Shown here piece by piece: positions 26,675 to 37,709 of a DNA stretch of 64,000 nucleotides (position 1 is its first letter; each line of letters begins with the position of its first letter). The notes under the pieces are model-generated. The model did no database searches. It saw only the letters and a program-made list of their open reading frames with translations, and had not been told where the DNA came from. Source of the stretch: Diplonema papillatum (taxonomy: Eukaryota > Euglenozoa > Diplonemea > Diplonemida > Diplonemidae). The stretch is taken from contig JAPJBO010000670.1 of NCBI GenBank assembly GCA_030068145.1, positions 1-64,000 on the forward strand. The letters run 5' to 3'. The position numbers were made by a program, and so were the translations under genes.

Positions 26675-27853
26675 TCACTTCCGCGCCGGCGCCGTGCTCC
26701 CGAAGCCCATCTGCTTCAGGGTCCTCGTCGTCTTCGACGGTGGCTGCTTCGGGGGCTCCGGCGACCGCGACTTCGACTTGGTCTGCGACCTCGGCCGCTT
26801 CTTGACCTTGCCCGGCTCCTCCGGCGCCTGCCGCTTCGGCGACGGTGACGTCGTCTTCTGGGGGGCGCCTGCCTGTGCCTGGAGCTGCGCACGCAAGGCT
26901 TCCACCAGCGTCCCCAGCTCCTCCATCCTCCGACACATGCCGGCGTTCTGAGCGCGCAGCTCGAGCACCTCCTTCTCGAGCTTCGCCCTCGCCTCGTCGG
27001 GTCGCTGCACGTCATGCTCGACTGGCTGCGGCTTCCCCGCTTTCCCGCCCTTCTTTCCTTTCTTCCCCCCCTTTCCGGCGTTCGGCGGTGGTGCGTGCGA
27101 GGCTTGCGGGATGCTGGCGCCGGAGGCAGCTGCCACCGCCTCAGCGCCTGGCACGGGAGGGCCACTCTGTCGTCCTGCTTCGAGTGGCGCGGGCTGCTGG
27201 TGCGTCGCCGCTACGCCTGTCGTCCGCGGTCTGCCGTCACTCCAGGCCTTCGAGCCCTGCTTCCTTCCGTACAGGCCGATGAATGCAGCCTTGGCATATG
27301 TCATGCCCTGGCGCTCTGTTCCATCTTCGGCCGGGTCCGTCCGCTCTTCCGTCGTCTTCGCCTGCACCCACTTCGGCTGCGTCTCGTCCTTCTCCCTGGC
27401 AGTCGATACGGTGACCAGGTCACCCGTCGCCTCGACCTGGAAAATCCAGGCCGGTGGTTCAGGGCCGCGGACGACCGCGAGGCGCTTGCCGCGCTTCGGG
27501 ATCACGCGGATCACTTCGACGCCCGTCCATCCGGCCGCGTGCAGAAACGCCGCCGCCTGCACTGGCGAGATCGTCCGCGGAAACCCGTCGACGTCCCAGA
27601 CCAGGCCCGGCTGTCCCGGCTGCTCCTCCTCCTGCGCGGCTGCTGTCCCCAGCAGCGCTCTCATCGCCGCTTCGGCCTGCTCACCCTCCCCTTTCAGGAC
27701 GCCCATGCCGCGCACACTGACGATGAGGCTCGTCTTCGCGCGCGCGGCGGCTTCCCTTGCCTCGTCCAGGGCAAGGTCGTCCCTCAGCCAGAGAGCGCCC
27801 CTCCCGTCTCCTTTCAGCGTCGTGAAGACGCCTTGCTTCCCGGAAGCCGCCAA
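26675..27853 (-). CDS. LINE H ORF1: gag-like protein
   Basis: A 392-codon frame counted from a TTG; the first ATG is at about 27706 (VRGMGVLKG), so the true start is uncertain and could be in upstream sequence. The central part has a GWTGVEVIRVIPKRGKRLAVV segment of RRM-like pattern. A Y.K..F…G…W box (MTYAKAAFIGLYGRK) corresponds to the boxes in LINE A and G ORF1. A Lys/Gly-rich patch, a short coiled coil (about 285-330) and an Arg/Ser/Lys-rich C-terminus follow. The ORF stops in TGA, and pol is open in the same frame immediately after. Its role as RNA-binding gag is inferred. Confidence 0.7.
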   Translation of the reverse strand: MAASGKQGVFTTLKGDGRGALWLRDDLALDEAREAAARAKTSLIVSVRGMGVLKGEGEQAEAAMRALLGTAAAQEEEQPGQPGLVWDVDGFPRTISPVQAAAFLHAAGWTGVEVIRVIPKRGKRLAVVRGPEPPAWIFQVEATGDLVTVSTAREKDETQPKWVQAKTTEERTDPAEDGTERQGMTYAKAAFIGLYGRKQGSKAWSDGRPRTTGVAATHQQPAPLEAGRQSGPPVPGAEAVAAASGASIPQASHAPPPNAGKGGKKGKKGGKAGKPQPVEHDVQRPDEARAKLEKEVLELRAQNAGMCRRMEELGTLVEALRAQLQAQAGAPQKTTSPSPKRQAPEEPGKVKKRPRSQTKSKSRSPEPPKQPPSKTTRTLKQMGFGSTAPARK

Positions 27854-28450
27854 GGCGCCCTCTTGCTACGTCCTGCGACTCGCAGTAGAGCGCGGATCTG
27901 GGCCGTGGGGCCGGGGGTGCCGCGCGTCTCGATCCCCGTAAGCGACACGATGTCCTCCCGGGCCAGCCATTGGTAGCCATGGCCCTGCGGTAGGTAATCA
28001 CAAGCGGAAGGATGTTTGATCGTGACCGGTTGTGGTTGTCGTGCCGAGGGCCCATTGCTTTGGTAGAGCAAACGCAAAAATGCAGAGTGTAAACGAGGTG
28101 GTTCGAGGTTGGCTGTCAAGGAAACAGTATGAAGCCAGTCTACCGACAGAGTGTTTGCACTTTCTAAGCTCTCCGGTTCAGCAGACGCCTTCACTATTCC
28201 TCGTGCTGAGTTGCTGACGAAGGGCGTAGTCACAGCGCCAGGCACCTGGGCAACGGTGAGCAGCCTGAACAGCTGCTTTTCCTCGTCTTCTGACAACAGG
28301 GTCGGACGGCCCCTTTTTCCTTGAACGGGAAAAACACGCAGTCTTTTATCCCCGAGGTTTTATTTTCCCGCAATCGAACCAGGTTGTAATACCTAAGCAC
28401 ATACACATCTTCTCCGGTAGCTCCCGGCTCAGCCGACTTCCGCGGCCTTC
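27854..28450. other. Intron stretch, probably LINE H 5' region plus unique DNA
   Basis: It holds a 160-codon minus-strand ORF (27814-28296) that overlaps ORF1 of LINE H in another frame, with no known domain. It may be H 5' UTR or chance. I see nothing else. Confidence 0.35.
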
Positions 28451-28945
28451 TTAAAAAGCGAGGTCCGTCGCTGCTAGCGGGCCCAGAGAAGGGAAATAAA
28501 ACGCCACTGCCTTCCCGTCATCGAACTCGACAGAATTGTCATGAAACCGCTTCGCGCTTTCTTTGGACAGCGGTCTCTCGTTCCCGTCCGCTGACCATTG
28601 CCTGATTGCACCGTTCAAGCCGTACACCCTTACGTAGTTCACGATCTTTTCCTTGTCGGTTTCGCGCCACTCCACCCCCTTCTTGCCGTGGCGAAGTGCC
28701 GCATCTTTTTTTGCCTTGTTCTTGTCGCGCAATTCTACTTGGATCGCCAACGGCTGCTTCTTTGTCACCGCGCCGTTTACCGCCACGGCTTGTTCGAGTG
28801 CTTCGCATCTCTCGCGCTTGACTACCCATTTGGCAAGGACGTTTTCTAATTTCACCTGATGCCCCTCGGTGCTGCAGAACGAGCCCGCAGCCCGCTGTGC
28901 TGCAAGACCGCAAAGGGAAGGGTGCACATCACAGGACCGACACAA
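28451..28945 (-). CDS. Hypothetical protein, 164 aa, basic, possible DNA-binding fragment
   Basis: Unrecognised ORF inside the host intron. Lys/Arg-rich middle; the stretch WRETDKEKIVNYVRVYGLNG has the look of a helix-turn-helix as in transposase N-termini, but no catalytic part follows. The first ~27 residues (CRSCDVHPSLCG…) are encoded by a 0.2-kb insert flanked by 23-bp repeats (28847-29091), so the ancestral start was elsewhere. It is probably a transposon relic. Confidence 0.35.
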   Translation of the reverse strand: MCRSCDVHPSLCGLAAQRAAGSFCSTEGHQVKLENVLAKWVVKRERCEALEQAVAVNGAVTKKQPLAIQVELRDKNKAKKDAALRHGKKGVEWRETDKEKIVNYVRVYGLNGAIRQWSADGNERPLSKESAKRFHDNSVEFDDGKAVAFYFPSLGPLAATDLAF

Positions 28946-29091
28946 GCGTGTCTCCCCAGCACCCTACTCGACAAAACCGTTAGGTCTTCCTTCTTGGTTT
29001 AGCAATGCTTCTGGTGTTCCCTGCTTTGACTGGATTACATGGTTTGAACATCTAGTGCTGAAATAAAATAATTTCACCTGATGCCCCTCGG
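28847..29091 (+). mobile_element. Small retroposed insert with 23-bp target-site duplication
   Basis: Identical 23-bp sequences (28847-28869 and 29069-29091, both beginning TAATTTCACCTGATG) bracket 199 bp that end in AAATAAAA. A long duplication plus A-rich tail is the signature of LINE-driven retroposition (SINE or processed transcript). The insert resembles nothing I know. Confidence 0.55.
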
Positions 29092-29206
29092 CTCAACCCC
29101 GCCTAAGTGGTAACGTGCCCGGACGGAAATATGTTGGACCAGACAAAATGGTCCAACTGGTTTGTCGTCGCGCGGTTCAACGTTTGTCCGGTGCAACATA
29201 TTTCGG

Positions 29207-30206
29207 CCCAACTTATTTCTGTTTACGGTAATGCAACAAATTTACAGCTAGTCAGGCATAGTGCGTTGCTCAGGGTAGTCGAAGGCCTGACAATCACACT
29301 AATGCAACAAATTGGGGCTGGACGAAATATCAAATAAAGAAATACACAAACCATCATGCCTGCACCTCCACGCGGTGGCCCCGGGCAACGCGGCGACTCT
29401 GCTGAGCCGCCGCGGCCGACGCAGGCCAACGACACGAAAGCACCTGGCTCTGGCTGGGTGCTGGTGGAAAAGCGGCGAGGCCCGCTGCCGCAGCTCAGGC
29501 CGGAGGACTGGCCCGTTCCGGTCGTGACGGCCGACGACGTGAGGAAGCCGGAGACGACGCAGGGCGTGGCCCTGGTGACATGGGCGGACGCCATTGAGTT
29601 GGCGAAGAAGGGCACCCGGAAGGGACGACTGGCTGTGGTCGTCCTCGGGGCCAGGAGGCGCGAAGCCGGGGCGGCGGTGGCGACGCGCAGAGGGCTGCGG
29701 ACCGAAGTCCGCCCCGCCGTCCTGCTGCAGCTTGGCGACGAGCTGGTCGGGACGCTGCTCCGCAAGACTTGCGCGCCTCTGCCGCCTGCGGACGAACACA
29801 GGGTATCCGTGGTAGTCGCACGACGGTACACGACGGCGGAGGCGTGGACGGGCTGCGGGGCGGACGCCAGGGCCTGGCTGACGGGCCACTTCGTGGGAGA
29901 AGGCGTGCACCAGCTTCGTTGCGAGTGCTTGATGGGACACGGCGGGTTACGCAGTGCCGCGCAGTGTTCTAGAACACCTGGTGGCGGGCTCATGCGCGAC
30001 TATTAAACTACGAAGGTGAAGCGAGAAGTTCAGTGGCCAGCCGCGAGATTTCACTAAGTACACAGGACCCCCGATAAAATTTGAACCGGACAAAAGTTGG
30101 ACCGCGAGAGCCCAAAATAGGTGAGTTGGACCGTTTTGTCCGGTCCAACTTATTTCTGTTTACGGCAGTGTGATTGTCAGGCCTTCAACTAACCTGAGCA
30201 ACACAC
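29207..30206. repeat. Direct and inverted repeats around a 216-aa ORF
   Basis: CAACTTATTTCTGTTTACGG occurs near 29208 and again near 30138. A ~45-bp sequence at 30162-30206 is present in inverted orientation at about 29250-29300, where it is bracketed by two TAATGCAACAAATT repeats (29229 and 29300). This looks like the ends of an element, one of them flipped. Confidence 0.6.
29356..30006 (+). CDS. Hypothetical protein, 216 aa, LINE-ORF1-like
   Basis: ATG-start ORF on the plus strand of the host intron. The N-terminus is Pro/Gly-rich, followed by WPVPVVTADDV, GVALVTWADAIELA and LAVVVLGARR and alternating predicted beta/alpha segments. I recall a similar layout in ORF1 of LINEs from algae and dinoflagellates, but this is a weak memory-based match. 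Repeats flank it on both sides (29207-29316, 30138-30206). No pol follows. Confidence 0.4.
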   Translation: MPAPPRGGPGQRGDSAEPPRPTQANDTKAPGSGWVLVEKRRGPLPQLRPEDWPVPVVTADDVRKPETTQGVALVTWADAIELAKKGTRKGRLAVVVLGARRREAGAAVATRRGLRTEVRPAVLLQLGDELVGTLLRKTCAPLPPADEHRVSVVVARRYTTAEAWTGCGADARAWLTGHFVGEGVHQLRCECLMGHGGLRSAAQCSRTPGGGLMRDY

Positions 30207-30439
30207 TGTGCACACTCCGTGTCTACGTCACAGCAGATGGAACGCGTTTGTTGCGCCACGAGGGGGCGGCCTACGAGTGGGTGTCGTTGTGGCCTCCAGG
30301 CCGGAGCCATCGTTGGATGACTCCCCGCACGTTTCTTCGCGTTTGCGTCGGTTCGCGCGCCGGGTGGACGCAGCCAGGCGTCCGCCGGGCGGGGGTATTG
30401 ACTCAGCTCAATGAACCAATTCCCACGACGAATCGACAG

Positions 30440-31090
30440 ACTGGCCTTTAGAAGCCCTGATGCGAGTGACCTTTTGGGGACTGGCTTTTTGAGGTTTTAG
30501 AGGCTTTGATGTGAGTCAATTTTTCTGAAGGGACTGGTCTTTGCAGGCTTTGATGAGAGCCAACTTTTCTGAAGGGACTGGTCTGTACAGGCTTTGATGC
30601 GAGTCAACGTTTCTGAAGGGACTGGCCTTTAGAGGCCTTGATGTGAGTCAACTTTTCGGAAGGGACTGATCTTTACAGGCTTTGATGGTCTGTACAGGCT
30701 TTGATGCGAGTCAACGTTTCTGAAGGGACTGGCCTTTGGAGGCCTTGATGTGAGTCAACTTTTCGGAAGGGACTGGTCTTTACAGGCTTTGATGGTCTGT
30801 ACAGGCTTTGATGCGAGTCAACGTTTCTGAAGGGACTGGCCTTTAGAGGCCTTGATGTGAGTCAACTTTTCGGAAGGGACTGGTCTTTACAGGCTTTGAT
30901 GGTCTGTACAGGCTTTGATGCGAGTCAACGTTTCTGAAGGGACTGGCTTTTAGAGGCCTTGATGTGAGTCAACTTTTCTGAAGGAACTGGTCTTTACAGG
31001 CTTTTATGCGAGTCAACTTTTCTGAAGGGACTGGCCTTTGCAGGGCTTTGATGTGAACCAACTTTTCTGAAGTAACTTAGAGTCTCTGGG
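30440..31090 (+). repeat. Minisatellite, ~48-bp monomers
   Basis: Tandem copies of TTTGATGNGAGTCAACTTTTCTGAAGGGACTGGNCTTTACAGG-type monomers, some shortened to give a longer alternating unit. It is non-coding and lies within the host intron. Confidence 0.85.
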
Positions 31091-31544
31091 TGACCTTCGT
31101 CAAATGGGTTCTTTGGAAGAAGCAGCACCATGTTGGTGCGCTCGACTTCGCTTGCTTCGGCGGGAGTCCAGTCGCAACTTTCGGTTCCGTTTGCTGTTAA
31201 AACGAGACGGGTAGGGTTGGGCAGTTCTAGCGTTATTTGTAGATTAGAAGGTCGGTATTTTAAATTCTCCGGGTGACCGTAGAGGCTTGGGTAAGCAGGG
31301 GGTTGAGAAAAGTGAGAAGGTGCCGCTCGTTTCGGGTGATGTGTCTCTCCGTTGTGAAACCCTTGTGAAGTCCCCTAACGCGTTCAGGGGGTGTTTGGGA
31401 TTGGGTAGGGTGTGGTCGTTCTGCTACGGCGTGAAAAAGCCAGGAAGTTTCGACGCTAATCTTCGACTCTTGATTATGTTCACCGGGTTGCGTGCTCGTC
31501 AGGAAGTTCTGTCTAAACATTAACCACTTCCGGACGAACTGCCA
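31091..31544. other. Intron sequence without recognisable feature
   Basis: Short ORFs of under 90 codons on both strands. I see no domain, repeat or RNA gene. Confidence 0.5.
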
Positions 31545-31990
31545 CTACGGTGGTAGGTAACTCACCCGATAAAGCCGCTCATGCCTGGGTCTGAGGGATG
31601 GGTCGACCCCGGCCGTCCTCCAGTCGGCCACCAGCCCCCTGCGGTTGATGGCCGCAGCCGCTCCCCTCACTACCTTGATCGACACTCTCTCCGCGTACCC
31701 TCTGTAGGTCGACGCCTCGTCATGGTTGGTTCGCTCCGCCGCCAGGCTGGCCACGTTCAAAAGGAACCCGCGCGCCTCCGCCCCCAGACCCCCGAAGGAC
31801 TCCAAGGCGAAGGCTGTGAGGCGGCGGTCGTTGCCCATTGTGTCTTCCGCGTACGTCTTGCGTTTCAGCTCCTCGCCCGCGGAAAGATCTGACACAAAAA
31901 TCTTCGAAATGCGTCCTGTATCGGGCAGAAGTCCTGCTCCAAGCTCTCAGCGGATACCTGAGGTTTGCCATGAGAGGCCCCCCTTTTCCC
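31545..31990 (-). pseudogene. C-terminal tail of an unrelated LINE pol, frameshifted
   Basis: The minus strand encodes DLSAGEELKRKTYAED…LTAFALESFGGLGAEARGFLL. This pattern (…KRKxY…F…ETFGxxG.xAxxFL) is what I recall at the end of algal and protist LINE polymerases with a restriction-like endonuclease-type tail. Upstream residues in line with it are in another frame, so it is broken. It is a different lineage from the OTU LINEs. Confidence 0.4.
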
Positions 31991-32078
31991 AAATTAACCC
32001 GCCCCCTCTCCGTCCGTATGTGGTTTAAACTAAGATTCCCTCTCCTTCCTCCAGGGGAGACAGAAACCCCTAGCACAC

Positions 32079-32785
32079 CTATTGGTCACCAGCACGGAAT
32101 TCCCAGTTTCGTTCAGTGTTCTCTGCACCAGCAAAACAGCGGCTTCGTGACCTTTGGAAAACTCCTGCTTTTGCTGCTCGGTGAAGTTGTACTTGGTGAT
32201 GTTCTCCAAGTTCTTCATCGTCTGGTCGGCGAAGCACCCGTCGGCGTAAGGGGAGCTGGTTATATTGATGCACTCCGAAGCCCAGAACTCTTGAACCACC
32301 TGTTGCGCCATGTCGAATACCAGCATCCCTTCCGACGGCTGCGGAAACGTGGAGTCGCCGTGGAGCCGTACAACCTGTCCAGCAGCATCACGAAGCCACC
32401 AAGCGGGGTTTGCCTCCAAGATCTCGTGCATGTGGTACATGTTCCAGTCCAGAATCGAGTTGTAGTAGAAGATGGTCACCACCTTGTCGTTGATCTCCTT
32501 CACGGCTTGCAGCGCCTGGAGGATCTTTTCCTCTTCCGGGTACCCTGCATAAGGCTGCGCCGTCGCGTTTATCCCCTGCCCCTTCTCCACAGTCACCATC
32601 GGAAACTTGGCTAGGTACTCAAGCTCGCTCGTGTTGAACGGCCCCTCCGGGTCGCACATGTGGATGAACACAGGCACCGTGTCCCAACTAAACACCGGCA
32701 TGTGAAACGTGCCCACAGCGAGGGCGGCCCCGAAAAACGCCGCCAACATCGTTGAACCCTTGTGGCTTTTTTTGCGAGGGTTCAC
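32079..32785 (-). CDS. Host gene, exon 1: signal peptide and N-terminal part of a secreted glycoside-hydrolase-like protein
   Basis: The ATG at 32785 starts a basic N-terminus followed by a hydrophobic stretch (MLAAFFGAALAVGTFHM), a likely signal peptide or signal anchor. FPMVTVEKGQG, TIFYYNSILDWNMYHMHEI, WWLRDAAGQVVRLHGD and ADGCFADQTM follow. These fit a TIM-barrel-like hydrolase fold and several N-glycosylation sites (NIT, NFT, NET) are present. The exon ends at AATAG before a GT donor (32078-32077); reading on gives only 16 unlike residues to a stop. Splicing to 21075 gives a 369-aa protein. The 11,003-bp intron (21076-32078) holds LINE H and other repeats. What it cleaves is not known; secretion is inferred. 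Confidence 0.75.
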
Positions 32786-33700
32786 GCTTTTTCTTTTTCC
32801 TTTTTTGGATAAGCACCTGCTTTGTAGGAACTACTTGTGGAGGCTGCCAGCTGCAAAAGAAAAACAAAGGAGGTAAATGTGCTGTAGCCCACACGAAACA
32901 CAGGTGAATCTGGGCTCGGTGGCGGGCGTAAGCATTCAACAAAAAAGACCCACTTTGTAGTTGTATTGTTTCTCCCCCTCTAGCCTCCTTCGAAGTAAGC
33001 ACAAGGCAGCTCCTCGAGTATTGTTTGTGTTTCCGACAATCCCGGATGGGCGTACATATTGGTGTCTTTCGACTTTTTGTTGTTTGTGAAGGTTCCCGGT
33101 TTTTTGTGTTACCGTCCTGCCTCCAGTCTCGCCCCGCGCCGGTCTTTAGCTGAGCGCACGTACTTTTTCTCGTAGATGACCTGCTTCAGATTTTCCTACG
33201 AGAAGTAGGGGTTTAAGGGGCTTACCGGCCTTACCGGCCTCGTAGTCAGGCAGGTCCATATTTATGATCATCACAGGCCCTGTTTGCTTATCCTTCCCGG
33301 AGGGCCTATTATTTCCCCTGCGTCAATCTGACGGTACACTTGTACAGGTCAGCGTAAGGGAGGGGTATGACTCCCCGAGCCACACGTGCCGTGAATGCTG
33401 CGAGGAACTGGAGCACCAGTTCCTCGCAGAAACGCAGGGATGAGCACACCACCCGAGCCTACAACAGGAGATTTCGGGTGGGTTGAGGCGGGTCTTGACT
33501 AAAGTTTTTTTAGCGGAGGTACTCATTTGCAAGAACTTTTCTGTGATCGGATGTAATCTCGCCTGGTTGGTCCATTGACATGGTACCCATCCATTCGCTA
33601 GCGAGCAAGTTCCTCCCTTTCCGATGATGATTACTTCGGGTGGCGTGGCGAACTCGATTACCCAAGCCAAAATCTGAGTGCACGCTGACCGAAGACGTAA
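32786..33700. other. Upstream region of the host gene
   Basis: It holds the putative 5' UTR and promoter of the secreted protein gene (reading leftward from 32785) and no convincing ORF. A pyrimidine-rich strand lies just upstream of the ATG on the coding side (32786-32815). No TATA box is obvious. Confidence 0.4.
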
Positions 33701-33734
33701 CCCAAGACCGAGTGCGATGAGGCAGTTTGGGCAT

Positions 33735-33842
33735 TTGGTGGCATCAAGTCTTTTCGGACTCGCCTGAAACCGATGGCCGACAGGCCCGAATACCGGACGT
33801 TGTCAATCCAGACCTTTACTTTCTTCGCAGCAAAAGCTGCCT
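33735..33842 (-). pseudogene. Reverse transcriptase relic of a tyrosine-recombinase retroelement
   Basis: The minus strand encodes KVKVWIDNVRYSG followed by …NAQTASSHSVLGYVFG. This parallels VHVWVDNIRYAG…DTQTAAQRYEFIGVEW in the RT of the element at 36152-40302, with a deletion between the two blocks. It is cut on its 5' side by the CA-like repeat at 33843-33862. Confidence 0.5.
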
Positions 33843-33862
33843 TCACACACACACACTCACAC

Positions 33863-34492
33863 ACTCCGTCGGGGAACAGTAGTGAGGGGTGCTTCGCAGC
33901 GCGTGCAACTCTCGGAGGCAACCGAAGCGGTCATCCTCGGCATCCGGGAGAACGTAAGAATGCTAAGGCCGGGACAGTCGGAGACCGCCTTATTTCCCCG
34001 ACACCTGGAATGGGCGGCAACCTTTGTCCCGGAGGAAGCCTACCCCGCAGGATGGGCACAAGGAAAGGCCGACTGGAAGGCGGGTGGAGATGGTGAACAA
34101 GGTTTAGGTGCAGGAGCGAGCAGAGGGTCGCAACCGAAGAAGGCCCCGGAGGACGCCGTGAACACATCACGCCCCGGCGAGATATGCACGCTACACAGGA
34201 AGCCCCGGTGCAAGAAGAAGCGCTTACCAGCAGAGACGTGTTGCCGGTATAAACAACACCACCATGAAGGAGACGGCTTAAGGCCGCGGATGCAATACTG
34301 CTCGGCCCACAGACTGGGGCGCTGCGGCGAGTGCGAAGATGACAACGAAGGGATCGCGAGGTGCTGTTCAAGGCATCACCCTCAGTTGAATACGGACCCC
34401 TGCTCGCAACCTGCGGGAGCATCAGCGGTGACTTGAAACGGAAGGACACGTGGACGCCTCTCGCACAGGAAGGCACCACGTAAAAACAGGTC
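33863..34492 (+). mobile_element. LINE relic M1 (family 3), 5'-truncated
   Basis: It starts after a degenerate CA run (33843-33862) in the SVGGT(I/V)VRGAS region of pol and runs to the 3' tail (…CACGTAAAAACAGGTCTACAAC). The coding part is open to 34436 and ends in GASAVT. Its first Cys/His module has lost two Cys by a small deletion (CKKKRLP instead of CKGCAKKRLP). Confidence 0.85.
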
Positions 34493-34507
34493 TACAACAC
34501 ACACATA

Positions 34508-36396
<1,889 letters not shown>

Positions 36397-36656
36397 TCGC
36401 CCGTCCTCGCAGCGGAGGCAAAGGGGGAAAAAAGGGCCAGGGAAACGCCAAACCCTGGGTAAAGTGACTGGCCCTCCCCAGGGGTCTCTGGGGGACCGAC
36501 TACCCTCTGCCAGTATTCAACCATCAACCAAGGGTACCTCTTCCGACCCGAGCAACGTATTCCCTGCGCGAACCCGAGTCTCGGCCAAGAATCCCTCCTC
36601 CGACCCGGGTCGCGTATTCTCTTCGCGACGTTCCGCAGGCAAGTTTACCCGCAAAC

Positions 36657-37709
36657 ATGAAAGCCAGCTCTTCGCCCTGTCACGGATCCACGCCCGCGGC
36701 CGCAGGGCAGCCAGCACCCCGAATCCAACCCCTATTCCCGCTTTCGACGATCGGCCAGCAAATTTACGCCGTTGTGACGAGCAAGACCGGGGCCCCGATC
36801 TCACGCGGTGTACGGAAGAGGCACAGGGAGCGCGTGGTTACACCGACAGAGGCAATCCAGCGCTTGCACCAGTTTGTTGTGAAGGCGTGGGCGGATTCGA
36901 CTCTGCAGGAACGCCAGAATTTGTGGCGGCGCTTTCACAGGTGGGCGGCGGACAATGGCCTGCCTACGGACCCGAACACAGCCACGCTTTTTGTTATGGC
37001 TACGCAGGTGGAGCCCCAGGGTATGCTGGGGTATGCCCGGAATTTGTCGGCGGTTTTCGGCCATTTTGGGGAGAATGCGCGCCCATTGCATTCGCTTATG
37101 ACGGTTCTACGGGGTTCGGGGGGCAGTATCCCGTTGGAACAGGCGATCCCGGTCCCGAGGGACGTACTGATGGAGTGGGCGTTCCGGCAGGCGCCAGGGG
37201 TGCGTGCGGCTGTATTGATTGCGTGGAAAACGGCGGCGCGATGGGGGGAGGTCCATACCCTGTCCCGGGCGTCGTTTCCCCTGTTGACGGACGCGGGCAT
37301 AGTGGTGGATTGGAATACCCTGCCGAAGGGCCGTCGAAGGAATCCCTTTTGTCGGAGCAAGGTGGTAGAGATTCGGGGGCCATTGACACGGGAAATTTCG
37401 GTTTTGCTGCGGGGCATGGGCAATTTTCGCCAGTTGTGCACGGTGACGACGGACCAGCTGGACGAGCTTTTGAAAGCCGACGAGAAGATGCGCCGGTATT
37501 CGGCGCACAGCGTGAAGCGGGGCGCGGTCGACCACCTGATGGCGGCAAAGGCCGGGGGGGCCCCGTTCCCCGCGCACTTGATCTCCCGTCTGGCGAAGCA
37601 CGCCAACGAAGTGGACCCGACGGTGTCAGACATGACCATCCGGTACACGACGGATTCGGTAGCTCTGGCGCGCGTGCTGCAGACCGGCGAGGTGACGATG
37701 TTCCTCTGA
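36657..37709 (+). CDS. Tyrosine recombinase of the retrotransposon
   Basis: A 350-aa protein starting at an ATG after a non-coding leader. Residues about 60-160 look like an N-terminal core-binding (SAM-like) domain (ERQNLWRRFHRWAADNGL). The catalytic domain has the first Arg in WKTAARWGEV (about 188-197) and the HxxR-type box in YSAHSVKRG (about 280-288). A Lys/His pair follows in SRLAKHANE, and the Tyr nucleophile is in TIRYTTDS (about 328). All expected catalytic positions are filled. The enzyme would integrate a circular DNA copy by site-specific recombination without target duplication. The whole gene sits inside a second open frame that later becomes RT, so RT may be made by reinitiation or frameshift near 37700. 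Confidence 0.85.
   Translation: MKASSSPCHGSTPAAAGQPAPRIQPLFPLSTIGQQIYAVVTSKTGAPISRGVRKRHRERVVTPTEAIQRLHQFVVKAWADSTLQERQNLWRRFHRWAADNGLPTDPNTATLFVMATQVEPQGMLGYARNLSAVFGHFGENARPLHSLMTVLRGSGGSIPLEQAIPVPRDVLMEWAFRQAPGVRAAVLIAWKTAARWGEVHTLSRASFPLLTDAGIVVDWNTLPKGRRRNPFCRSKVVEIRGPLTREISVLLRGMGNFRQLCTVTTDQLDELLKADEKMRRYSAHSVKRGAVDHLMAAKAGGAPFPAHLISRLAKHANEVDPTVSDMTIRYTTDSVALARVLQTGEVTMFL

Larger units (their letters stand above)
21207..27853 (-). mobile_element. LINE H (family 5), defective, inside the host intron
   Basis: Same domain plan as the microsatellite LINEs (ORF1, OTU, EEP, RT, RNase H) but diverged throughout and without GASAVT or the Cys/His modules. The pol is broken between 22772 and 22520 by frameshifts and an internal deletion. 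The 3' end is placed by a short CACACACAC near 21207; the 5' end is uncertain (27850-28300). It has the same orientation as the host gene. Confidence 0.8.
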
